Source: Sphingobacterium sp. (lineage in GTDB: Bacteria > Bacteroidota > Bacteroidia > Sphingobacteriales > Sphingobacteriaceae). Taken from it: a DNA stretch of 33,814 nucleotides. The stretch is taken from contig JASLCA010000148.1 of assembly GCA_030146225.1 (NCBI GenBank), forward strand, positions 1 to 33,814, read 5' to 3'. Positions within the stretch are counted from its first letter, which is position 1, and every line of letters starts with the position of its first letter. A model generated the notes under the pieces. It was not told the DNA's origin and did no database searches. It saw only the letters and a list, made by a program, of their open reading frames with translations. Shown piece by piece: positions 24,979 through 32,274 of the stretch. Made by a program: the position numbers and the translations under genes.

Positions 24979-25623
24979 TTATGAACGATTTGTGTTCATT
25001 GCAGACAACATATTGCCATAAATGGAGTTTAAAGATGTCAAGTTCTTATTAAAGGTACTTACCTGCTCTTTGAACTGCTGCATATCTGCGGATGACTCAT
25101 TAAAAGTTTGTAAATCTGCAGCTGCACGTTCAAATGCATGGCTCAATTGTGCTGCACCTGAAGAGGCTGCATTCAATTTATCTGCAAATTGATTTGTGGC
25201 TGCGGCCGTATCTGCAACCTTAGAAATGGACGCTACCTTATCACCAAAGGAGCGTAAGCCATCACCTAAATTGCCAATTAGATTTTCATCAATCTTAGCA
25301 TCCTGCAAAAGCCGATCTAAAGCGGCTGTATTGCCCATAGCAGTTGGTTGACTGACCTGCAATGCATGGCTGCTTCGGGTAGGGAGTTCCCCGCTAAAGC
25401 TCTCGTCAAGCTCTGGATAGACACGTGTCCAATCTGGTTCTGGTTCAGACTGCATAAAGCCCATTACAAAGAATAATAGCGCTTCCACAGCCAAGCCAAT
25501 TCCAATCATCCATTCACCGCCTTTGAAATGTAAAATCTTAAACATAAGTCCTACGATAACTACACTGGCACCCCAGTTTATTAAGGTGTTGATACCAAAT
25601 CTGAATTTTCTTTTCTTAGCCAT
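24979..25623 (-). CDS. gldL: Type IX secretion motor protein GldL (PorL)
   Basis: The inner-membrane stator-like subunit that with GldM converts the proton gradient into movement and secretion. 214 residues with two membrane helices (about 14-31 and 38-56) and a cytoplasmic C-terminal helical domain. Charged residues inside the membrane segments are kept: Lys29 and His32 (MFKILHF) and Glu47 (LAVEALLFF). Glu47 matches the glutamate shown to be essential in Flavobacterium GldL, as I recall it. Second gene of the operon, 25 bp after gldK. Confidence 0.96.
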   Translation of the reverse strand: MAKKRKFRFGINTLINWGASVVIVGLMFKILHFKGGEWMIGIGLAVEALLFFVMGFMQSEPEPDWTRVYPELDESFSGELPTRSSHALQVSQPTAMGNTAALDRLLQDAKIDENLIGNLGDGLRSFGDKVASISKVADTAAATNQFADKLNAASSGAAQLSHAFERAAADLQTFNESSADMQQFKEQVSTFNKNLTSLNSIYGNMLSAMNTNRS

Positions 25624-25648
25624 TATATAATATGATTACGGTGAATGT

Positions 25649-26938
25649 TTATCTTACTGAAACGCCTGTATAACGTGTTACGGATCTAAATCCAATATAG
25701 GATTTAGCGGTATCTTGATACTCGTATTGACGTGAACTATTTTGAAGGAAAAAGCCTACATCCTTCCAAGAGCCTCCGCGTACAACTTTACGCTTTAAGG
25801 TTTCATGATCTGAAGCTTTGGCATTGTAGGTGTAGGTTGGGTTCATATCGTGCACAAAAGAATTTGCAGATTCATTAAAGCTAGACTGCGTCCATTCGGC
25901 GACATTACCAGCCATATTGTATAAGCCAAAGTCATTGGGCCAATAGGAATATACAGGTGCCGTATAGGCAGCCCCATCATCAATATAATTTCCGCGCCCT
26001 GGCTTAAAGTTAGCCATTAGGCAGCCTTTTGCATTCCGGGCAGTGGGTCCACCCCATGGGAATTGCATCCCTACCTTGCCACCGCGTGCGGCATACTCCC
26101 ATTCTGCTTCCGAAGGCAATTGATAAGGCATACGTTCTACTTGTTTATTGGCTGCTGCCGCATTATTAAACAAGCGCGTGCGCCAAGTATTAAAGGCCTG
26201 CGCTTGACGCCAAGTAACGCCAACAACAGGGTAATCATCAAATGAAGGATGCGAAAAATAGCCTTCAACCATAGGCTCATTCTGGGCATAACTAAAGTCA
26301 TTCAACCAAACGGTGGTATCCGGATAGATTAACATCGTATCTCGGATAATAAAGTCCGAACGTGATTTGGACTTGTCATTTTTAGCCGCAGTAGCCGAGC
26401 GTAGGTCAAACCATTCGTAGTGGTACTTCAGCAAGCGCACATCGAGTTCATTCTTCCCGAAGATACGATCCTCGCCTTGGTAAAACATACTGTTTAATCT
26501 TTCCTTCGCATTCGCATCTTTAGTTTTCCAAGGAGAGTTGCTATTTACTTTCTTCCAGTCGATATGGCGCTCGCCATTCCCCATGTCTACAAAGTAAGTA
26601 TCATCCCCTAAAAAATTATAGATAAGGATAGAGTCTCGGACCCAGTTTACAAATTGTCTATATTCACTATTTGAGATTTCCGTGTCATCCATATAAAATG
26701 GCGCAATGGTAACCTGTCTATTTTGAGCGGTCTGTGAAAATGTAATATCCTCATCAGACTGACCCATAATAAATGTTCCCCCAGGAATTAACACCATACC
26801 ATATGGTGCTTTATTTGTCTTGAGCTTATTCAAACGCACCCCAACCAATTCACCCGAATTTGTTGGTCCTTTACAACCAGCTAATGCTGCAAGACAAAAA
26901 GACAATAAAACAAAAAATTGGTATTGATTAAATTTCAT
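25649..26938 (-). CDS. gldK: Type IX secretion outer-membrane lipoprotein GldK (PorK)
   Basis: A lipoprotein that forms the periplasmic ring on the outer membrane with GldN. 429 residues; the signal peptide ends in ALAGC with Cys22 lipidated. The body is a formylglycine-generating-enzyme-like (FGE-sulfatase) fold: MVLIPGGTFIMGQSDED at 48-64, APFYMDDTEISNSEYRQF, YPVVGVTWRQAQAFNTWR, LPSEAEWEYAARGG, NMAGNVAEWTQ and KVVRGGSWKDVG. The catalytic cysteines of true FGE are absent after RGGSW, so it is structural, as in other GldK. It opens the gldKLMN operon. DUF4271-hemD lie upstream on the same strand behind a terminator. Confidence 0.95.
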   Translation of the reverse strand: MKFNQYQFFVLLSFCLAALAGCKGPTNSGELVGVRLNKLKTNKAPYGMVLIPGGTFIMGQSDEDITFSQTAQNRQVTIAPFYMDDTEISNSEYRQFVNWVRDSILIYNFLGDDTYFVDMGNGERHIDWKKVNSNSPWKTKDANAKERLNSMFYQGEDRIFGKNELDVRLLKYHYEWFDLRSATAAKNDKSKSRSDFIIRDTMLIYPDTTVWLNDFSYAQNEPMVEGYFSHPSFDDYPVVGVTWRQAQAFNTWRTRLFNNAAAANKQVERMPYQLPSEAEWEYAARGGKVGMQFPWGGPTARNAKGCLMANFKPGRGNYIDDGAAYTAPVYSYWPNDFGLYNMAGNVAEWTQSSFNESANSFVHDMNPTYTYNAKASDHETLKRKVVRGGSWKDVGFFLQNSSRQYEYQDTAKSYIGFRSVTRYTGVSVR

Positions 26939-27083
26939 ATAATTAAGTGTAATGTCTTGTCTAGTTACAAAAATCTAATAAAGATAAAACAAAGTATTGA
27001 ATGCAACAATTGTTCCTAAATTAAACTTGACAAATATTAGCAGTTTTGAAGTAACTAGAGCAATAGCCGTGCAAATAAATTTA

Positions 27084-27109
27084 AAAATGTAAATAACCGC
27101 TTACATTTT
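27084..27109. promoter_or_regulatory. 9-bp inverted repeat in the gldK upstream region (possible operator)
   Basis: AAAATGTAA at 27084-27092 and TTACATTTT at 27101-27109 are exact inverted copies 8 bp apart. The site lies about 150 bp before the gldK ATG and 17 bp from the hemD terminator. The size and dyad suit a dimeric regulator. No exact TAnnTTTG promoter was found for gldK, so its place relative to the promoter is not known. Confidence 0.4.
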
Positions 27110-27125
27110 AACAAGATTTAACATA

Positions 27126-27152
27126 AAAAAAGCAGCGAAACGCTGCTTTTTT
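27126..27152. terminator. Rho-independent terminator after hemD
   Basis: GCAGCG (27132-27137) pairs with CGCTGC (27141-27146) around AAA. The stem is extended by a run of A on one side and T on the other to 12 bp in total. On the minus strand it starts 1 nt after the hemD stop and ends in a T run. This separates DUF4271-hemD from gldKLMN, at least in part. Confidence 0.9.
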
Positions 27153-27153
27153 C

Positions 27154-27921
27154 TTATTTGTTTACCTGTTTTATATATTGCTCTACTGCCATGGTCATAC
27201 TGGGAGCTTCAGGCGTAGGAGCCGGAATATCCAAAACAAGGTCATGTTTTAACAACTCTTGCTGCGTACTTGTACCAAAGGCGGCAACGCGGGTATTTTT
27301 CTGTTTAAAGTCAGGAAAGTTTTCATAAAGTGATTGTACACTTGATGGACTAAAGAAGACGATAATATCATAATAAACCTTTTCTAAATCGGTTATATCA
27401 CTAATTACGGTACGAAACAATACCGCTGGGGTAAAGTCATAGCCATTTTCCTGAAGCCATTTCTGGGTTTCCTCATTCGCAACATCCGAACATGGAAAGA
27501 TAAAACGCTCTTTACTGTGTTTCTTCAGTACATCCTCTAAATCCTTAGCGGTTTGTTTACCAAAGAAAATCTTGCGCTTGCGGTACTGAATATACTTTTG
27601 CAGGTATAGTGCAATCGTCTCCGAAATACAGAAGTACTTCATTTCAGAAGATACTTCATGTCGCATCTCTTCACAGACCCGAAAGAAGTGATCCACAGCA
27701 TTCTTACTGGTAAAGATTACTGCTGAATAATCTGCGAAATTGATCTTATCCTTACGCACATCTTTTGCCGAAACCCCTTCAACATGAATAAAACCTCTAA
27801 AATCTAATCTAAGGTTATACTTCTCTGCCAAGGTGAAATATGGAGACTTATCATTTTCAGGTTTAGGCAAGGTAACTAAAATACTTTTTACCTTGTTGGC
27901 TCTTGCTACATCTACTTGCAT
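27154..27921 (-). CDS. hemD: Uroporphyrinogen-III synthase HemD
   Basis: Closes and isomerises hydroxymethylbilane to uroporphyrinogen III in tetrapyrrole synthesis; cytoplasmic. 255 residues from the ATG at 27921 (a TTG two codons earlier also opens the frame). The sequence is typical of the divergent Bacteroidota HemD: KSILVTLPKPE near the N-terminus, ADYSAVIFTSKNAVDHFF, YFCISETIALYLQKY, RFIFPCSDVANEETQKWL, DIIVFFSPSSVQSL and VAAFGTSTQQELLKH. Two Rossmann-like lobes joined by strands are expected. The ATG is 10 nt past the DUF4271 stop, so the two are cotranslated or at least cotranscribed. Confidence 0.9.
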   Translation of the reverse strand: MQVDVARANKVKSILVTLPKPENDKSPYFTLAEKYNLRLDFRGFIHVEGVSAKDVRKDKINFADYSAVIFTSKNAVDHFFRVCEEMRHEVSSEMKYFCISETIALYLQKYIQYRKRKIFFGKQTAKDLEDVLKKHSKERFIFPCSDVANEETQKWLQENGYDFTPAVLFRTVISDITDLEKVYYDIIVFFSPSSVQSLYENFPDFKQKNTRVAAFGTSTQQELLKHDLVLDIPAPTPEAPSMTMAVEQYIKQVNK

Positions 27922-27931
27922 ATTCAACTTT

Positions 27932-28867
27932 TTAACTACTTAATAGTTTCACTAATATTAATACCGGGGCAACCTCAAGTGCACAAAGATAAAGAATTAA
28001 ATAAAAAACTGAAAACGTCAGATTTCCAAAAAGCCTAAAAAATGTACGCAAAAACCTATAAATAAACAAGATAGAGACAATAACACTGAACAAAATTAAC
28101 ACAATCTTAAAGTATTCCACAGGAACAAAGAGTAAAATCAGTAGAAACGGCATCAGAAACAGCATACTATTAAAATATACCAAGTACAATACCGTCACAT
28201 ATTCCCTAACCAGCTTGTCCAATTCGAAGACAAAAGAAACAAAACGTATCAATAAAATTTTTACAATAAAAAGTATAGATACGACCAAGGAAACACGCAG
28301 ATAATTCTCAAAATTTAAGAGGTGATAATGCACAAATGCGGACTCTATCAAGAGTATAAACAGGCCAAAAGCAAGACTAAATATCAGGTATAGAAAAATA
28401 TAAGGCCATGAAGTGAGCATATTATCCTCCTTGCTTACCTGCTGTAAAGTTCTTTCATTATAAAAAGCATCCACGATCAGATTAAAATCAGCCGGGAATA
28501 CCATGCGCACTATGCCCACAGCCGAGAATAAACAAAACACCACCGCCAATATCCATACGGGGCGTTGTTCTTTCTCCTTGCCCTGCTGGCTTTCTATCAG
28601 CGGGAGATTCCCGCCCATTTTAGCCATCGTCTTCTCTAAAGATATGCTCGTAGCCGCAATATCTGCCAAAAAAGCTTCCATAAGTTGATTTGGCCGGTCT
28701 TTAGGAGGGAACACATAATTGAAATTATCATGTTGAACCGGAGTCAGGCTATCCGTACTAAGCGCTTGCGCAGCAACTGGCAAGTCCCGCTCAGTCCTTT
28801 GTCCATAAGACAAGAACAGCAGACCCGTTATAAAAAAGGTAATTAGAAAATATCGCAACAAATACAT
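27932..28867 (-). CDS. DUF4271 integral membrane protein
   Basis: 311 residues, function unknown. There is a hydrophobic N-terminus (about 5-22, signal peptide or helix), then a soluble stretch of about 80 residues. At least six membrane segments follow: about 104-124, 154-178, 190-212, 224-248, 253-272 and 284-309. This is the DUF4271 family of Bacteroidota, commonly found just before hemD. It is the first gene of the DUF4271-hemD unit, next to the gldKLMN operon, which makes an envelope or secretion role conceivable but unproven. Its start is 66 bp from the divergent tag gene across a palindromic promoter region. Confidence 0.8.
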   Translation of the reverse strand: MYLLRYFLITFFITGLLFLSYGQRTERDLPVAAQALSTDSLTPVQHDNFNYVFPPKDRPNQLMEAFLADIAATSISLEKTMAKMGGNLPLIESQQGKEKEQRPVWILAVVFCLFSAVGIVRMVFPADFNLIVDAFYNERTLQQVSKEDNMLTSWPYIFLYLIFSLAFGLFILLIESAFVHYHLLNFENYLRVSLVVSILFIVKILLIRFVSFVFELDKLVREYVTVLYLVYFNSMLFLMPFLLILLFVPVEYFKIVLILFSVIVSILFIYRFLRTFFRLFGNLTFSVFYLILYLCALEVAPVLILVKLLSS

Positions 28868-28884
28868 TGGCTTTTTAAAAAATC

Positions 28885-28905
28885 CTAACTTTGTTGTAAA
28901 GTTAG
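28885..28905. promoter_or_regulatory. Palindromic, possibly bidirectional promoter between DUF4271 and tag
   Basis: CTAACTTT (28885-28892), GTTGT, AAAGTTAG (28898-28905) is a perfect 8-bp inverted repeat. The left arm contains TAACTTTG (28886-28893), an exact TAnnTTTG -7 element for tag. The right arm read on the minus strand gives TAACTTTA, one mismatch, pointing at DUF4271. TTG at 28867-28869 could be the -33 for tag, although with a short spacer. Confidence 0.5.
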
Positions 28906-28933
28906 AATAATTTATAACGCTAAAAAAGAAAAC

Positions 28934-29500
28934 ATGAAGCTATCGCCATTGACGCGCTGCACCTGGTGTGGAACAGATGAACTCTACGTAAAATATCATG
29001 ATGAAGAATGGGGCAAACAGGTCTTGGCAGAACAAACTCTTTTTGAATTTTTAGTGTTAGAATCAGCCCAAGCGGGCTTAAGCTGGATCACCATTCTAAA
29101 GCGTAGAGAAGGCTATAGAAAGGCATTTGCAAATTTTGATTACCAGCAGGTCGCGCAGTTTAATGACCAAAAGATTGAAGCCTTAGTGCTAGATCCAGGC
29201 ATTATCCGTCATCGGGGGAAGATCGCGGCAACCGTAAGTAATGCACAGCATTTTATGGAAATACAGGCGGAATTTGGCAGTTTTTACAACTACTTGTATA
29301 GCTTTATGCCAAATAATAGCCCCATTAATAATAGCTTAGTAGAAAACTTTCCAGCCCTAACCCATAGCCCGGAGTCCGATGCCCTTTCCAAAGATCTTAA
29401 AAAAAGAGGCTTTAAGTTTTTCGGCACAACCATATGTTACGCTTATATGCAGGCGGTTGGCATGGTCAATGATCATATTTACAGCTGTAGCTTCAAATAA
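28934..29500 (+). CDS. tag: DNA-3-methyladenine glycosylase I (Tag)
   Basis: Removes 3-methyladenine from alkylated DNA in base excision repair. 188 residues, normal for the family. The zinc 'snap' residues known from E. coli Tag (Cys4, His17, His175, Cys179) are matched in identity and spacing by Cys9, His22, His181 and Cys185. The N-terminus RCTWCGTDELYVKYHDEEWG, the segment LFEFLVLESAQAGLSWITILKRREGYRKAF and the C-terminal GFKFFGTTICYAYMQAVGMVNDH are family signatures. It is transcribed alone, divergent from DUF4271. Confidence 0.96.
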   Translation: MKLSPLTRCTWCGTDELYVKYHDEEWGKQVLAEQTLFEFLVLESAQAGLSWITILKRREGYRKAFANFDYQQVAQFNDQKIEALVLDPGIIRHRGKIAATVSNAQHFMEIQAEFGSFYNYLYSFMPNNSPINNSLVENFPALTHSPESDALSKDLKKRGFKFFGTTICYAYMQAVGMVNDHIYSCSFK

Positions 29501-29537
29501 AAAGCGGGGGCTAAAAATCGGTAAAAATTGTTCCGCA

Positions 29538-29564
29538 ATCGATTTCTAAGCCTTAGAATTCGAT
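29538..29564. repeat. Near-perfect 27-bp palindrome downstream of tag
   Basis: Positions 29538-29550 are the inverse of 29552-29564 with 12 of 13 pairs matching (one T-T mismatch), centred on CTAAGCCTTAG. CCG at 29533-29535 and CGG at 29568-29570 extend it after a small asymmetric gap. No T run follows, so it is not a classical terminator. It begins 37 nt past the tag stop. The remaining part of the 282-bp gap shows only a promoter-like element. Confidence 0.5.
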
Positions 29565-29749
29565 AATCGGCAAAAAAATGCCCCTAGAAGCCTTGCAGAC
29601 GACAAAACACATCTTTAGCGAAACAGACTAATTTATAGTAAAAACACAAAACTAAGCGTTATAAATTAAGACATCTTCATAATTAAACCAATTTAGCTTA
29701 GGTATTTTTCAAATTTCACAAAAGACAAGAAAGTCCATCGATTAATTTA

Positions 29750-29757
29750 TATGTTTG
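29750..29757 (+). promoter_or_regulatory. Candidate -7 element for the GAPDH gene
   Basis: TATGTTTG is an exact TAnnTTTG match whose end lies 25 nt before the ATG at 29783. No convincing -33 element is visible, so this rests on the -7 box and its position. Confidence 0.4.
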
Positions 29758-29782
29758 TCGCATAATCATTTACACTAATATT

Positions 29783-31231
29783 ATGGTACAGCCGTCTACT
29801 TTTGAGGAAGAAATCAAAAGTTACAAAAACAAGCAAAACGCCTGTGTAAAACTGATAGAGATTGTCAGTAATTTATGGTACAACGATTCTATTGAGCTCG
29901 TTCTCTTCCGGAATCAGCTTGCCGATCGTCGTGTAAGCCTTATTCTAAACCTGCACAAAAAGACCCACAGCCTTTCAGACAGTGAGCTAAGCATCTTTGA
30001 GACACTACGGATTGCAGAAGCGATCAAACAATTGGAGATTGCTCCCTCCCGTATTGACATTGGCACCTTGGCTCTAGAAGTAAGGCATCAGGGGATCGCT
30101 GAAGCAGACATACTTACCTTTGTCGGCAAACAATTGGATCAAGCCAATGCACAAAATAGCTTTGAGGCCAGAGATGTAGTTTTATATGGCTTTGGTAGAA
30201 TCGGTCGTCTATTGGCAAGAGAACTAATCAGCAAGGTTGGTGCAGGCAAGCAATTGCGTCTACGAGCCATTGTTACCCGCGATGAGCTGGACTACAAAAC
30301 ATTAGAAAAAAGAGCAAACTTACTGCGTTACGACTCTATACATGGCGACTTCGAAGCGATTATAGAGGTGGCAGAAGATGCTAAAGCACTGCTGATCAAT
30401 GGCGCGGCAGTACATATTATATCCGCAAAGAATCCCGAGGACATTGACTATCGCCAGTACGGCATAAACAATGCCCTTGTTATAGACAACACCGGTGCAT
30501 TCCGAGATGACAAAGAACTTAATCGTCACCTACAATCCGGTGGAGCGGCACAAGTCCTCTTGACTGCCCCAGGTAAAGGTGTCCCAAATATCGTCTATGG
30601 AGTAAACGAGGCTGACATCGAAACGGCAACAAGCCCCTTGTTTTCAGCAGCATCCTGTACGACAAATGCAATATCGCCAATACTAGCTATTATTCAGGAC
30701 AAGCTAGGCATTGAGAAAGGCCATATTGAAACCATCCATGCCTATACCAATGACCAGAATCTTGTAGACAATATGCACAAGAAGTCTAGAAGAGGTCGTG
30801 CAGCAGCATTAAATATGGTTATCACAGAGACAGGCGCAGGAACAGCAGTAGCTAAGGTAAGACCAGATCTTGCCGGAAAGCTAACCTCCAATGCCATCCG
30901 TGTCCCTGTCCCAAATGGCTCCTTGGCCATCCTAAATCTACAGCTCAGCAATCCATCTAGCGTAGAGCAGATCAATAGCCTCCTGAAGGAAGCCGCATTA
31001 GCAGGCAAACTCGTCGAGCAGATTGCCTACTCTAACAATGTGGAGTTGGTGTCTTCAGACATAATAGGTACCACCGCAGCCGCAGTAGTAGATGCCCCAG
31101 CGACAATCGTTTCGGCAGATGGGCAACAAGCAATTTTGTACATATGGTATGACAACGAATATGGCTACACCCATCAGGTAATGCGTCTGGCGCGTCATAT
31201 TGCAGGTGTAAGAAGATACACCTATTATTAA
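29783..31231 (+). CDS. Glyceraldehyde-3-phosphate dehydrogenase, long form with N-terminal extension
   Basis: Oxidises glyceraldehyde 3-phosphate to 1,3-bisphosphoglycerate, or the reverse in gluconeogenesis. 482 residues versus about 335 for ordinary GAPDH. Residues 1-128 are an extra, mostly helical domain of unknown role. The NAD(P)-binding fold begins at 131 with GFGRIG at 136-141. The catalytic Cys292 is in SAASCTTNAI and His319 in ETIHAYTNDQN. SRRGRAAALNMV, TGAGTAVAKV and WYDNEYGYTHQVMRLARHI complete the catalytic domain. Similar long forms occur in other Bacteroidota and some Gammaproteobacteria as a second GAPDH. Cofactor preference cannot be read with confidence. It is followed by a terminator-like hairpin. 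Confidence 0.93.
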   Translation: MVQPSTFEEEIKSYKNKQNACVKLIEIVSNLWYNDSIELVLFRNQLADRRVSLILNLHKKTHSLSDSELSIFETLRIAEAIKQLEIAPSRIDIGTLALEVRHQGIAEADILTFVGKQLDQANAQNSFEARDVVLYGFGRIGRLLARELISKVGAGKQLRLRAIVTRDELDYKTLEKRANLLRYDSIHGDFEAIIEVAEDAKALLINGAAVHIISAKNPEDIDYRQYGINNALVIDNTGAFRDDKELNRHLQSGGAAQVLLTAPGKGVPNIVYGVNEADIETATSPLFSAASCTTNAISPILAIIQDKLGIEKGHIETIHAYTNDQNLVDNMHKKSRRGRAAALNMVITETGAGTAVAKVRPDLAGKLTSNAIRVPVPNGSLAILNLQLSNPSSVEQINSLLKEAALAGKLVEQIAYSNNVELVSSDIIGTTAAAVVDAPATIVSADGQQAILYIWYDNEYGYTHQVMRLARHIAGVRRYTYY

Positions 31232-31273
31232 TTCGTCCAATTTTCAAATGTAATATGTCCCAAAAGGACGTGT

Positions 31274-31298
31274 AGGGGCCTTTATTATGAAGGCCCCT
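31274..31298 (+). terminator. Terminator-like hairpin after the GAPDH gene
   Basis: AGGGGCCTT (31274-31282) pairs perfectly with AAGGCCCCT (31290-31298) around a 7-nt loop, 42 nt beyond the GAPDH stop. The following bases (TGCATTTAG) are only weakly T-rich, so termination may be partial. Confidence 0.65.
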
Positions 31299-31342
31299 TG
31301 CATTTAGCCCTGCCCTAAGTCCGTTATCCCAATCCAAATTCT

Positions 31343-31350
31343 TAACTTTG
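31343..31350 (+). promoter_or_regulatory. TAnnTTTG element directly before ispH start
   Basis: TAACTTTG ends 4 nt before the ispH ATG at 31355, an exact match to the Bacteroidota -7 box. If used, the ispH transcript would begin at or within a few nt of the start codon. No clear -33 TTTG precedes it. Confidence 0.4.
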
Positions 31351-31354
31351 CAGT

Positions 31355-32203
31355 ATGGCTAAAAATCTGCAAGTAACAATCGATAAGGAATCCGGATTTT
31401 GCTTTGGTGTTGTCTATGCAATAGACATGGCTGAAGAAATCCTGGAAGAGGATGGCTATCTGTATTGCCTAGGAGACATTGTACATAATGACGAGGAGGT
31501 CGCACGCTTAAAAGCAAAAGGCTTACGCATTATTGGGCATGAAGATTTAGTAAAATTAAGCAATGAAAAAGTACTAATTCGAGCCCATGGAGAAGCCCCA
31601 GAAACTTATAAGATTGCACTCGAGCATAATATTACCTTAATCGATGCCTCATGTCCGGTGGTGCTGAAGCTACAGAACCGTATTAAAACCTCACATGACG
31701 ACAACGAGAAGATCCTTATCTTTGGCAAGCATGGTCATGCCGAGGTGATTGGCCTACAAGGACAAACGAACAATGAAGCCATCGTCTTTCAAGATATTGC
31801 AGAATTAGACCAGGTAAGCCTGCCTGAATCCTTCACGCTTTATAGTCAAACGACAAAGAGTGTGGACAAATTTTATGAAATCAAGGCGGAGCTAATTAAT
31901 AGGGGGCATCAAGTTAAAGCCAATGACACCATCTGTAGACAGGTATCCAACCGCTACGAAGACCTAGGAGCTTTTGCCAAGCAATATGACAAAGTGGTAT
32001 TTGTCTCGGGTAAAAAATCCTCCAACGGCAAGGTGTTGTATGATGTCTGTAAAGAGGCCAACCCAAACAGTTACTTTGTCTCAGACTCTGCGGAGATTGA
32101 CCCCACCAACTTTAATCCAAATGAAACCATTGGTATTTGTGGAGCTACCTCTACCCCAATGTGGTTAATGAAAAAGGTTAAACAGGTACTAGAAGAGCTC
32201 TAA
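31355..32203 (+). CDS. ispH: 4-hydroxy-3-methylbut-2-enyl diphosphate reductase IspH
   Basis: The last step of the MEP isoprenoid pathway: reduces HMBPP to IPP and DMAPP with an iron-sulfur cluster. 282 residues. Three cluster cysteines are visible: Cys16 (GFCFGV), Cys100 (DASCPVV) and Cys194 (DTICRQV). The substrate-site residues are His44 (DIVHND), His78 (RAHGEAP), His128 and Glu130 (GKHGHAE), and the TTKSVDKF and SSNGKV segments. GICGATSTPMWLM closes the fold. This shows the organism uses the MEP pathway, the target pathway of fosmidomycin, and an Fsr-like exporter lies elsewhere in the window. hemH follows 71 bp later on the same strand. Confidence 0.97.
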   Translation: MAKNLQVTIDKESGFCFGVVYAIDMAEEILEEDGYLYCLGDIVHNDEEVARLKAKGLRIIGHEDLVKLSNEKVLIRAHGEAPETYKIALEHNITLIDASCPVVLKLQNRIKTSHDDNEKILIFGKHGHAEVIGLQGQTNNEAIVFQDIAELDQVSLPESFTLYSQTTKSVDKFYEIKAELINRGHQVKANDTICRQVSNRYEDLGAFAKQYDKVVFVSGKKSSNGKVLYDVCKEANPNSYFVSDSAEIDPTNFNPNETIGICGATSTPMWLMKKVKQVLEEL

Positions 32204-32274
32204 ATCAGGTCATGTAATCTTCATTTTCGAGAACATTCCACAGTTTCCTATATATTTTAATTATTTTTACAACA

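Noticed and set aside
29516..29577. Two similar 12-mers (AATCGGTAAAAA and AATCGGCAAAAA) flanking the palindrome
   Set aside because: Only two copies with one mismatch and low complexity; not enough to claim target-site duplications or a repeat array.
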